From contig JAPSLP010000024.1 of assembly GCA_031180665.1 (NCBI GenBank), positions 19,761 through 83,760 of the forward strand: a stretch of DNA of 64,000 bases. Direction: 5' to 3'. The stretch comes from Cupriavidus sp. Lineage in GTDB: Bacteria; Pseudomonadota; Gammaproteobacteria; Burkholderiales; Burkholderiaceae. Shown piece by piece: positions 10,758 to 19,130 of this stretch. A program made the position numbers and the translations under genes. A model generated the notes under the pieces. That model was given only the letters and a program-made list of their open reading frames with translations. It was not told the origin of the DNA and searched no databases. Positions within the stretch are counted from its first letter, which is position 1. Each line of letters opens with the position of its first letter.

Positions 10758-11711
10758 TTACTGGAACGCCTTGTCGTTCGGATTCGCGAACAACTCCTTC
10801 ATCTCCGCCGACAGCGGGTAGTTCATGTTGATGTTGCGCGGCGGGATCGGCGATTGGAACCACTTCTTGTACAGCTGCTCCGCCTTGCCCGACTTCATCA
10901 GGTCGGCGATCACGCCGTCGGCGAGCGCCTTGAACTGCGGATCGTCCTTGCGCAGCATGCAGGCGTAGTTCTCCGTCTGCAGCGGCGTGCCGGACACGGT
11001 CCATTCGCCCGGATTCTTGGCCTTGGTCAGTTCGCCGTACAGCAGCGGCTCGTCCATGACAAAGGCGACCGCGCGGCCGGACTCGAGCATCAGGAAGGCC
11101 TGGCCGTGGTCCTTGGCGCCGGTCAGGTTCATGTTCATCGCCTTTTCGCCGTTCATCTTGACCAGCAGGCGCTCGCCGGTGGTGCCGGCGGTGGTCACCA
11201 CGTTGCGGCCCTTCAGGTCATCGAAGTCCTTCACGCCGGCGTCCTTGCGCACCAGCATGCGGATGCCGTAGACGAACAGGCTGTTGGTGAAGCCGACCTG
11301 CTTCTGGCGTTCGAGATTGTTGGTGGTCGAGCCGCATTCGAGATCGATGGTGCCGTTCTGCATCAGCGAGATGCGGTTCTGCGAGGTGATCGGAATCATC
11401 CGCACCTGCAGGTTCGGCATGTTCAGCTGCGTCTTCACCTTGTCGACGATGGCCATCATGATCTCGTGCGAATACCCCATGACCTCGCGGCCATTGGTAT
11501 AGGAGAACGGGATCGACGATTCGCGATGGCCCAGGGTGATCACGCCGTTCTGCTTGATCTTGGCCAGCGTGTCGTTCTGCTGGGCATGGGCGGCGCCGAT
11601 GGTGCCGAACGCACCGTAAGCGAGCGCGGCGGTCAGCAGGGCGGCCAGCGCGGGCCGCAGCGAACGGCGCGCCTGTCGTGGTGCGATGCGGGTGGCGGTA
11701 GGCAGTTTCAT
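10758..11711 (-). CDS. gltI: Glutamate/aspartate ABC transporter periplasmic binding protein
   Basis: Periplasmic solute-binding protein (SBP_bac_3 fold), probably for glutamate and aspartate. 317 residues from ATG 11711, preceded by GGAGAG. A twin-arginine-like n-region (RQARRSLRP) leads to a hydrophobic signal core cleaved near GAAHAQQ. The mature start, NDTLAKIKQNGVITLGHRE, and the signatures ECGSTTNNLERQ and RMLVRKDAGVKDF match GltI/DEBP. No gltJKL permease or ATPase genes are adjacent. The gene stands alone, downstream of the dadA-like gene (127 bp) on the same strand, with its own strong terminator. The permease complex must be encoded elsewhere. Confidence 0.9.
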   Translation of the reverse strand: MKLPTATRIAPRQARRSLRPALAALLTAALAYGAFGTIGAAHAQQNDTLAKIKQNGVITLGHRESSIPFSYTNGREVMGYSHEIMMAIVDKVKTQLNMPNLQVRMIPITSQNRISLMQNGTIDLECGSTTNNLERQKQVGFTNSLFVYGIRMLVRKDAGVKDFDDLKGRNVVTTAGTTGERLLVKMNGEKAMNMNLTGAKDHGQAFLMLESGRAVAFVMDEPLLYGELTKAKNPGEWTVSGTPLQTENYACMLRKDDPQFKALADGVIADLMKSGKAEQLYKKWFQSPIPPRNINMNYPLSAEMKELFANPNDKAFQ

Positions 11712-11838
11712 GGTCAGGCTCTCCTTGGTTGTGGAACGGCTCTTGTTGAAACGCGACATCGGTTGTGCTGCTAGCAAGGGCCGTGCAAGCGGCGGCTCCT
11801 CGTTCCGCTCTTCGGTGCTACGCGCCGGCAATGACCCG

Positions 11839-13101
11839 CTACGCCAGCGTCGCGCTGTAGTCCGCGGGATCGACTGCGGGCGGCCGTCCCGCCATCGTAT
11901 CCGCCAGCAGGCCCGCGCTGCCCATCGCCAGCGTAAACCCCAACCCGCCGTGGCCGATATTGAGCCACAGGTTGCGCAGGCGCGACTGTCCGATCAGTGG
12001 CAGACCGCTCGGCGTGGCGGGACGCAGCCCGGCCCAGGGTTGCAGGTCGGACAAGGGGCGGTCGCCGGCGATGCCGCCGAATACCGAGCGGGTCTCGTCG
12101 AGCAGCGTGGCCGCGCGGCGTTCGTCGATCCGGGTATCGGGCCGCGTCAGGTCGGCCATGCCGGCCACGCGCAGCGTATTGCCGATGCGGGCATAGACGA
12201 TCTTGCGGGCAAAGTCGGTAACGCTGATATGGGGTGCCTGCGCGCCGGTACCGACCGGGACGGTGATGCTGTACCCCTTCAGCGGCCACAGCGGCGCGCG
12301 CAGCCCGAGCGGCCGCAGCAGCGTCGCGCTGCCGATGCCGCCCGCCAGCACCACCGCATCGGCGGCCTCGAAGCCGCCGTCGGTATGCACGCCGCGGGCG
12401 GCGTCGCCCTGGCGCTCGATCGCGCGGACCGCGGTGCCGAAGCGCAGCGACACATTGGGATGCTGGCGCAGCAGATTGGCGAGTCCGACGCAGAAGCGGT
12501 GGCAATCGGCCACCTCCTCGCTGGGCGTATGAATGGCGCCGGCGATCTGGTCGCGGATGCCGGCCAGCGCCGGCTCCAGCGCGACGCAGGCGTCGCGGTC
12601 CAGCGCGTGCTGCTCGCTGCCGAGGCCGGCCTGAAAGTCCAGCAGCCGGCGCGCCGCGTCGAAGCTGGCTGTGTCGCGATGGACGATCAGCTTGCCGCGC
12701 CGCGCAAAATCGAACTCGATTTCGTGGCGGTCCAGGAAGGCGCGCATGCAGTCGCGCGAATGGAAGGCCAAGCGCAGCAGCTTGCGCGTGGTGGCATCGC
12801 TGCGCGAGGCATTGCAGGCGCCGACGAAGGCGGCGAGCCAGCGCCATTGGGCCGGGTCCAGCCGCGGCCGCCAGCGCAGTGGTGCGTCGCGGCGCAGCAG
12901 CCAGCCGGGCACCTTGGCCAGCACGCCGGGGCCGGCCAGCGGCGCGACATAGCTGTAGCTGAGCTGCCCGCCGTTGGCGAAGCTCGTCTCCAGCCCCGGA
13001 CCGTCGCGCCGTTCCAGCACCGTGACCTCATGGCCGTCGTTGGCCAGCTGCCAGGCGGTGGCCATGCCAACCACGCCGGCGCCGGTGATTACCACCTTCA
13101 T
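11839..13101 (-). CDS. dadA: D-amino acid dehydrogenase small subunit-like FAD oxidoreductase
   Basis: Flavoprotein (DAO fold) that oxidises D-amino acids to 2-oxo acids and passes electrons to the respiratory chain; membrane-associated in relatives. 420 residues, normal for DadA. The FAD-binding dinucleotide motif opens the protein (VVITGAGVVGMATAWQL). The family ETSFANGGQLSYSYV, QPWAGLRPATPSGLPLIG and NIGHGGLGFTLAMGSA segments are present. A LysR gene diverges 125 bp upstream and could control it. gltI lies downstream on the same strand, suggesting amino-acid catabolism. Other substrates (glycine, D-octopine-like) cannot be excluded. Confidence 0.85.
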   Translation of the reverse strand: MKVVITGAGVVGMATAWQLANDGHEVTVLERRDGPGLETSFANGGQLSYSYVAPLAGPGVLAKVPGWLLRRDAPLRWRPRLDPAQWRWLAAFVGACNASRSDATTRKLLRLAFHSRDCMRAFLDRHEIEFDFARRGKLIVHRDTASFDAARRLLDFQAGLGSEQHALDRDACVALEPALAGIRDQIAGAIHTPSEEVADCHRFCVGLANLLRQHPNVSLRFGTAVRAIERQGDAARGVHTDGGFEAADAVVLAGGIGSATLLRPLGLRAPLWPLKGYSITVPVGTGAQAPHISVTDFARKIVYARIGNTLRVAGMADLTRPDTRIDERRAATLLDETRSVFGGIAGDRPLSDLQPWAGLRPATPSGLPLIGQSRLRNLWLNIGHGGLGFTLAMGSAGLLADTMAGRPPAVDPADYSATLA

Positions 13102-13226
13102 TGCCGTATCCGTCCCTACGATTTGCGATCCCGCAAGGGTAGAGCAGGGCGGGCCGGCTGCCCAATGCGAAGACGTGCCAGAATATGTCTTTCGGCTATA
13201 CCCTGCCCGGGCCTCCCGGGATTCCG

Positions 13227-14180
13227 ATGCGACTGCGACAAATCGAGGTCTTCCGCGCCGTGATGCTGACCGGCACCGTCAGCGAGGCGGCGCGGCTGCT
13301 GCACGTCTCGCAGCCGGTGGTCACGCGCGTGCTGCAGCATGCGGAGGCCTCGCTCGGCTTCCGGCTGTTCGACCGCGCCAAGGGCCGGCTGCGGCCGACT
13401 CCCGAGGCCACCGCGCTGTACGGCGATGTCGAACGGCTATATGGCGAGATCGACCGCGTGCGGCGCGTCTCCGAGAGCCTGCGCCACAAGGGCGCCGGCC
13501 GGCTGCGCGTGGCGGCGACGCCGAGCCTGGCCGATCCGTTGCTGGTGCCGGCGCTGCAGCGCTTCTGTGCTCGTCATCCCGACACCCAGGTGCAGGTGCT
13601 GACCCACCATACCGACGAGATCGTGCAGGGCCTGCTGCGCAACCAGATCGATATCGGCTTCGCCTTCGCGCCGCCGCCGCACGAGGCGATCGCCGCGCAC
13701 ACGGTGGCCGAAGGCCGCATGCTGCTGGCAGTGCCGCGCGGCCAGCCGCTGTCCGGCGCGACGCGGCGCACGCCGCTGCCGATGGCCAGGCTGATGGATC
13801 GGGCCTTCATCGGCTACGACGACCACAGTTCGCTCGGCCTGATGGTGCGCCAGCTGCTGGCGCGCAACGCGCTGGAGCCGCATTCGACGCTGGAAGTCCA
13901 GACCTATTCGCTGGCGCGCAAGCTGGTCGAGAGCGGGCTGGGCGTGGCGCTGCTCGATCAGTACACCGCACTGGGCAGCGATCCGCAGACCGTCTCGCTG
14001 CACGAGATCCAGCCCGCGATGTCCTTCGAGATCCAGATGCTGCGCGCCAGCCACCGCGGTATTCCGAGCCTGGCCGACCAGTTGCGCGAGCGCTTTGCCG
14101 AGGTCGCGAACGAACTGGCGGGGCGGCTGGACCGCCGTCTGTCGGCGCCGGCGGTCGCCTTCGAGCACGCCCTCAAATAG
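13227..14180 (+). CDS. LysR-family transcriptional regulator
   Basis: 317 residues from ATG 13227 (MRLRQIEVFRAVML), the standard LysR start; the frame is open 14 codons further up. The N-terminal winged helix-turn-helix includes GTVSEAARLLHVSQPVVTR. A substrate-binding domain follows (GRLRVAATPSLADPLLVPAL onward, about residues 90-295). It is divergent from the dadA-like gene across 125 bp, which by LysR habit makes that gene its likely target. The C-terminus converges on the metallo-beta-lactamase gene with only 30 bp between them. Confidence 0.92.
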   Translation: MRLRQIEVFRAVMLTGTVSEAARLLHVSQPVVTRVLQHAEASLGFRLFDRAKGRLRPTPEATALYGDVERLYGEIDRVRRVSESLRHKGAGRLRVAATPSLADPLLVPALQRFCARHPDTQVQVLTHHTDEIVQGLLRNQIDIGFAFAPPPHEAIAAHTVAEGRMLLAVPRGQPLSGATRRTPLPMARLMDRAFIGYDDHSSLGLMVRQLLARNALEPHSTLEVQTYSLARKLVESGLGVALLDQYTALGSDPQTVSLHEIQPAMSFEIQMLRASHRGIPSLADQLRERFAEVANELAGRLDRRLSAPAVAFEHALK

Positions 14181-14210
14181 TTGCTTGAATCGCCTCGTCG
14201 AATTCGGCCC

Positions 14211-15554
14211 TCAACGCAGCGTCAGGCTGGCATGCGCGCCTTCGACGAAGCGCACCCGCAGCCGCGGACCGTGCTTGCGCAGCGCGGCGTCGGCCCAGCG
14301 CTGGACCTGCTCCATGTGGGCGATATGGCTTTGCTGCGTTTGTGCGGCGGCGGTGGTGTTGAACCAGAACGTGAATGGTCGCGAGTCGGCTTGCGGCGCG
14401 CGTGCCCGCTGGTCCGCCGGGCCGACGCGCGAGGCCAGCAAGGCATCGAGCACCGCCAGCTCCGGATTGGAGTGCGCGCCGTTGCCGCAGAACAGGTAGT
14501 GGTCGGCCGACACCGTGCGGCAGAATGCCGGCGACATGTTGTGCTCGGAGCCGTGATGCTGGACCTTCAGCACGTCAAGGTGCAGCGCGCCGTCGCGCAG
14601 CAGTTCGGCCTGCTTGAGCCCGGCCAGGATCATGTCCGGATGGGCGTCGCCGGTCAGCAGCACGCGACGGTCTTCCTCCTCGACCAGCAGGATCAGCGAC
14701 GCAATGTTCGGTGTGGTGACGCCCTGATACGACGGCGTGCCCTCCCACTCGCGCAGGTCGAACGGATCGTCGGCCCGGCCGCCCGCCATCGCCAGCAGCC
14801 CGCTGGCATAGCGGTCGCGGATGGCCTGCGCGCGCAGCCGATTGGCGGGATCGCGCAGCCAGTGGTTCCAGCCCTCGCGCAGCCGCTTCAGCTCCGCCGC
14901 GGTGGGGGCGAGCACGCGGATGCGCAGCGATCCCAGCGACTGCACCGGTGCGTCGGGCCGCGCGACGATCAGCTTGCCGGCAGGGGCCGCGGTCGGTGCC
15001 ACGCCCGGCGCCATGGCCTCGCCCAACGGCGCATTCAACGGAATATCGAGCAGATCCGCCTTGACCAGCCGGGATACCCGCAGTGCCTGCGGCACCGAAT
15101 TGGCAATGCGCGCGTACTCGCGCCCCAGCACCTCGAGCGGCGCGACATGGCTGGCCCGCAGCGCCCGCGCGCTGGCCGCCAGCAGCGTGTGGATCGGTCC
15201 CGCATTGGCACCGATCTGATCGTGGAAGGCGTTGTGCCACAGCGCGCCGATGCGCGGCACGCGCCGCGACTGCGGCTTGGCGGGCGGATCGCCGCGTTCC
15301 GCGTGGTAGTCGTAGACCTTCCATTCGAGCGCGGCCTCGAGCATCGCCAGCACGCCGCCCAGATGATCGTCGTCGATATGGGAGACGTAGACCAGATCGA
15401 GCATGGCGTCGTCGCGCGCGAGCCTCTCCAGCGACGGCGCGACGAAATCGCGCATCGCCGCGCCGGTGCCGCCGTCGCACAGCATGCGGTGGCCCGATGC
15501 CGCCTCGATCAGCAGGCAGTCGCCCTGATAGGACTGGAACAGGCGGATCTTCAT
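14211..15554 (-). CDS. ComEC-like metallo-beta-lactamase fold hydrolase
   Basis: 447 residues with no signal peptide and no membrane segments. The MBL fold carries the ComEC-type metal motif SHIDDDHLGG (His59, Asp61, Asp63, His64). Further on are VLLTGDAH (metal-bridging Asp) and KVQHHGSEHN, the ComEC family His-His-Gly-Ser signature. This is the stand-alone soluble type, not the competence channel. Its ATG overlaps the stop of the subtilase gene by 4 nt (ATGA, 15551-15554), so the two are translated together and probably act together. The substrate is unknown: a nucleic acid, nucleotide or other phosphoester is possible by family analogy. Confidence 0.85.
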   Translation of the reverse strand: MKIRLFQSYQGDCLLIEAASGHRMLCDGGTGAAMRDFVAPSLERLARDDAMLDLVYVSHIDDDHLGGVLAMLEAALEWKVYDYHAERGDPPAKPQSRRVPRIGALWHNAFHDQIGANAGPIHTLLAASARALRASHVAPLEVLGREYARIANSVPQALRVSRLVKADLLDIPLNAPLGEAMAPGVAPTAAPAGKLIVARPDAPVQSLGSLRIRVLAPTAAELKRLREGWNHWLRDPANRLRAQAIRDRYASGLLAMAGGRADDPFDLREWEGTPSYQGVTTPNIASLILLVEEEDRRVLLTGDAHPDMILAGLKQAELLRDGALHLDVLKVQHHGSEHNMSPAFCRTVSADHYLFCGNGAHSNPELAVLDALLASRVGPADQRARAPQADSRPFTFWFNTTAAAQTQQSHIAHMEQVQRWADAALRKHGPRLRVRFVEGAHASLTLR

Positions 15555-17725
15555 GCGCGCCTCCGCGCCGGTGGGTCGCGTCGCTCGATGCGCTCATCGA
15601 AGGCGCGCGCCTCCTCGATGGCGGCGACCGGGTCGATCAGGCCGTAGCCCGCATCGTTGCGCCAGGCGTAGTCATGCGAGGGCAGTGGGCGCGCGGTGCG
15701 CCGCAGGATCCCCAGGCATTGCGCCGCCGTCAGCGTCGGCTTGGCGGCCAGCATCAGCCCGATCACGCCGCACACGTAGGGACTGGCCATGCTGGTGCCG
15801 GTCATCGCGACCCAGCCGCCGCCCTCGACGAAGCCGTTGGCGGCGACGATGCCGGTGCCCGGCGCGCAGACGTCGGGCTTGTTGCGCCCGTCGCGCGTCG
15901 GGCCCTGGCTGCTGGAGATATGGACTCGCGCCTGCTCCGCGTCGGCATTGGCCACGCCGATGACCCAATGCGCGCAGGCCAGTGAATTGATCGAGTGCGA
16001 ATCGACGTTGGTAGCCTCGGCGAAGAACGACGGGAACCGGTAGGCCGCCAGCTCGCGCCGGCGCTGCAGCTCCATCGGATCGTCGCGCTCGATCCACGCG
16101 TGAAAGCGGCCGTCGCGGATCTCGTCGCCATGCAGCCGCACCTTCCACACGCCGGCCGTGATCGGCGTATAGGCGCGCGCATCGAGGAAGGGCGACAGGT
16201 AGACGCCGATGTAGTTGTCGCCGTTGGACGGATGGTAAAGCTCGTTGTAGACCGACAGCACGGTGCCGTCGGCCAGCCTGCGGTTCTCGATGTACTGCCG
16301 CGGCGCGACCTCGTACCACTCGGCCGAGCCGGGCGGCTGCACCGAGACCGTGAAGCGGTCCTGCGCGCCGTACCAGATCTCCAGTTCGTTCTCGGACAGG
16401 TCGGCAATGCCGTCACCGACCACGATCCATTCGAGCTCGACCGTCAGCCCCTTTGCCGCGATCTTGCCGCTGGTATGGATGCGGCCCATGATCCAGCCGA
16501 AGCGGTCCTCGTCGGTGGGGCGCTCCTGTCCGGCATTGCCGGCCGCGATCGACATCGCGCGGCCCGGCGTGGCGAGGAATGCGTCGAGCCAGCGACAGGT
16601 ACCGTTGGCGCCGTCGTGCGAGCCGCCGTTGGTCCCCAGGCTGATATTGATCGACAGCGGCAAGCCCTCCCGCTCGGCCACAGCCAGCAGATATTCGACC
16701 GCATGAACGATGCGCGAGGCATCGCTGAACGTCCAGCGCCGCGCGGCGTAGTCGTCGCCGGGCGCCTCGACGCTGATCAGCACGCCGGCGATCAGCGCGC
16801 CGGGGCACAGGCCCCGATTGCCCGCCGCGATGCTCGCCACATGCGTCGCATGCGATGCGGGCTCCTGCTGCGACTGGCGCTCCAGTTCGGTGGCGGGCGG
16901 TCCGCCCTTGCGCGCGGCCTGCAGCGCCGCGTTCAGGCGCTCGCGCGTCAGTTCGGCGCCATAGCCGAAGGCCTGCGGCGGCGGCCGGAAGTCGCCGCCC
17001 TGGTCCCAGATCGAGAGGAAGCGCGTATTGCCGTCGGCATCGAGAAAATCCGGATGCGAGAAGTCGAAGCCGCCCACATCGATGATGCCGATCAGCACAC
17101 CGGCGCCGCTTTGCGGCTGGCCGTCGACCGCGACGCGCCGCGGCGTGGGTTCGATCGCCGCCGCTGCCGCCGGGCCGCGCTCGGGGCGCGGCAGCCGCAG
17201 CGACAGCGTCTCGCTGCGGTGCACGTAGCGCACGCCGTCGAGCGCGGCCAGCGCGCGCAGCGTGGAGATCGGCACGGTGGCCGCGATGAAATTGCGCCGA
17301 TGCAGCAGCGGCATGGCGGGCTGCTGGCCGGGCCGGCGCCGATGGCCGGCCTCTGCCAGCATGCGGTCGATGGCGCGCAGCACATGCTCGGTATCGTCGG
17401 GCGCGCCCGGCTCGCGCGGCTCCGTTTCGACGATCACGTTGATGAAGACGTCGTCGGCCACCGGCATGGCCTGCTGCTTGGGCCGCGTCACGCGGCCGCG
17501 ATGCACCGCCAGGCAGTGGTAATCGCTGAGGCCGGCGGCAAAGCGGTCGCGTTCCTGCTGCTCGATCGTCAGCCGGCGCTCGGCCGGTTCGGGCAGCGCG
17601 GACTTGCGGGTGACCACGCATTGCGAGTACTGCGCGCGCAGCTGGTTGACCGGCTCGCTGCCGTTGCTGACCTGGCGCAGCTTGGGATGCAGATGCTGCA
17701 GGGGCGGGGTATTGTCGCGTGGCAT
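15551..17725 (-). CDS. S8 (subtilisin-like) serine peptidase, apparently cytoplasmic
   Basis: 724 residues from ATG 17725, preceded by GAGGAG. The catalytic triad is complete: Asp216 (GIIDVGG), His292 (SHATHVASIAAG), Ser645 (GTSMASPY), with oxyanion Asn397 (IAAGNAG). A jelly-roll-like insertion of about 200 residues lies between Asn397 and the Ser segment. Residues 1-205 form an N-terminal region with a possible inhibitor-like part (FINVIVET to VRYVHRSETL). No signal peptide is visible, unusual because most subtilases are secreted. It is the first gene of a coupled pair with the metallo-beta-lactamase (4-nt overlap). The PAP2 gene diverges on the other side. The target protein is unknown. Confidence 0.9.
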   Translation of the reverse strand: MPRDNTPPLQHLHPKLRQVSNGSEPVNQLRAQYSQCVVTRKSALPEPAERRLTIEQQERDRFAAGLSDYHCLAVHRGRVTRPKQQAMPVADDVFINVIVETEPREPGAPDDTEHVLRAIDRMLAEAGHRRRPGQQPAMPLLHRRNFIAATVPISTLRALAALDGVRYVHRSETLSLRLPRPERGPAAAAAIEPTPRRVAVDGQPQSGAGVLIGIIDVGGFDFSHPDFLDADGNTRFLSIWDQGGDFRPPPQAFGYGAELTRERLNAALQAARKGGPPATELERQSQQEPASHATHVASIAAGNRGLCPGALIAGVLISVEAPGDDYAARRWTFSDASRIVHAVEYLLAVAEREGLPLSINISLGTNGGSHDGANGTCRWLDAFLATPGRAMSIAAGNAGQERPTDEDRFGWIMGRIHTSGKIAAKGLTVELEWIVVGDGIADLSENELEIWYGAQDRFTVSVQPPGSAEWYEVAPRQYIENRRLADGTVLSVYNELYHPSNGDNYIGVYLSPFLDARAYTPITAGVWKVRLHGDEIRDGRFHAWIERDDPMELQRRRELAAYRFPSFFAEATNVDSHSINSLACAHWVIGVANADAEQARVHISSSQGPTRDGRNKPDVCAPGTGIVAANGFVEGGGWVAMTGTSMASPYVCGVIGLMLAAKPTLTAAQCLGILRRTARPLPSHDYAWRNDAGYGLIDPVAAIEEARAFDERIERRDPPARRRA

Positions 17726-18005
17726 CGGGGTTCTCTCCTCGTCGCGCTGGCTACATAGCCTAACGGCTTCGTGCCGGCACGGCCACTGCAAAATTTTCAA
17801 GCGTGAGTTCAGCGCGATTGCCGCCCGGCTGCGATCTATCCGCGATCCGGGCAGGCGGCGTTCTATCATGCGGACTGACGCGGTGTTTGTACTCTGTCCC
17901 GATGACACGGCCGTTGCCGCGATCAAACAGGAAAACCCGGAACCTGCCCATGCTTGCATTGACCATGAGAACGACGACGAGATTGATCACGAGATTGAGG
18001 ACACG

Positions 18006-19130
18006 ATGGACGAGCTGATCGAGGCCTGGCCCGCTTGGCTGCGCTTCGAGCAGCCCACGCCCGGCCTGCTGATCGGCGGCCTGGTGCTGTTCATCGTGCT
18101 GGCCGTGCTTGGGCTATGCCTCGTTCGCATCGCGCTGGTGCTGATCCATCCGGTGGTGCGGTTGCTCGATTCGCTGCGGCACGTCGCGCGCGATGCGCTG
18201 CACGCGCGGGCGGGCGAGCGCTGGCCGCGCGTGCTGAAGCTGCTGGAGCGCGAGGTCGCCGAAATCCTGCTGGTGGCGATCGCGGCCGTGGTGCTGCTCG
18301 GCAGCGGCGGCTTGCTGATCTGGCTGGCGCTGGCGGTGGCCGCCCAGACGCCGCTGGTGCGGGTAGACCAGGCGGTGTTCGCGTGGCTGCAGCAGGGACG
18401 GCAGGACTGGCTCGATGTCGCGATGACCGCCATCACCGAATTCGGCGGCGCGCGCATCTCGGTGGCGATCGGCATTGCGGTGTTCGGCTGGCTGGCGTGG
18501 CGCCGTGCCTGGGCCGCCGCGGTCTATTGGACGATCGCGCTGATCGGCGCGCGCGCCTGCGTGCTGGTGCTCAAGTACGGCCTGGCGCGCGGCCGGCCGG
18601 CCAGCATCTACGGCGGCGTCGAGTCGTTCTCGTTTCCGAGCGGTCACGCGACCAGCAGCATGGTCACCTACGGCTTTCTGGCCTTTCTGCTCTGCGTGCG
18701 GCAGCCCTGGCGCGTGCGCATCCCGGTGCTGGCGGTGACGGCGACCGTGGTGGTCGCCATCGGCCTGTCGCGGCTCTACCTGGGCATGCACTGGCTGTCG
18801 GACGTGGTGGCGGGCTACGCGCTCGGCATGGCGTGGATCGTGATGCTGGCGACCGCCTATCTGACACTGCATGTGCCGGCCAAGCTCGCGCCGGCCCCGC
18901 TGGCCGGCGTCGCCGCGGCCGCGGCGCTGGCGATGGGGGCGTGGGTGGCCGTCTATCATCTGCCCCACAATGTGGAGCGCTACCGCGATGCCGCTAAGGC
19001 CGTGCCCGTTGCGCCGGCGCCGGAGAAGGGGCGGGGGCCGGCTCGGCTGGATCGGCCGCTGGAGGGACCGCCGGCGCCGGCGCCGGCGTCGACGATGGTG
19101 CCGATTGCGACGATGCCGGTGTCGGCGTAG
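18006..19130 (+). CDS. PAP2-family membrane phosphatase
   Basis: Integral membrane lipid phosphatase, likely acting on undecaprenyl pyrophosphate or phosphatidic-acid-type lipids at the periplasmic face. 374 residues from ATG 18006 (GAGG 7 nt upstream); the frame is open further up. The three PAP2 motifs are intact: KYGLARGRP (about residue 189), FPSGHATS (about 210) and SRLYLGMHWLSD (about 255). Several transmembrane helices flank them, two before the catalytic domain. The last 50 residues are a Pro/Ala-rich tail. Its final 137 bp overlap, antisense, the 3' end of the CorC-type gene. Confidence 0.9.
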   Translation: MDELIEAWPAWLRFEQPTPGLLIGGLVLFIVLAVLGLCLVRIALVLIHPVVRLLDSLRHVARDALHARAGERWPRVLKLLEREVAEILLVAIAAVVLLGSGGLLIWLALAVAAQTPLVRVDQAVFAWLQQGRQDWLDVAMTAITEFGGARISVAIGIAVFGWLAWRRAWAAAVYWTIALIGARACVLVLKYGLARGRPASIYGGVESFSFPSGHATSSMVTYGFLAFLLCVRQPWRVRIPVLAVTATVVVAIGLSRLYLGMHWLSDVVAGYALGMAWIVMLATAYLTLHVPAKLAPAPLAGVAAAAALAMGAWVAVYHLPHNVERYRDAAKAVPVAPAPEKGRGPARLDRPLEGPPAPAPASTMVPIATMPVSA

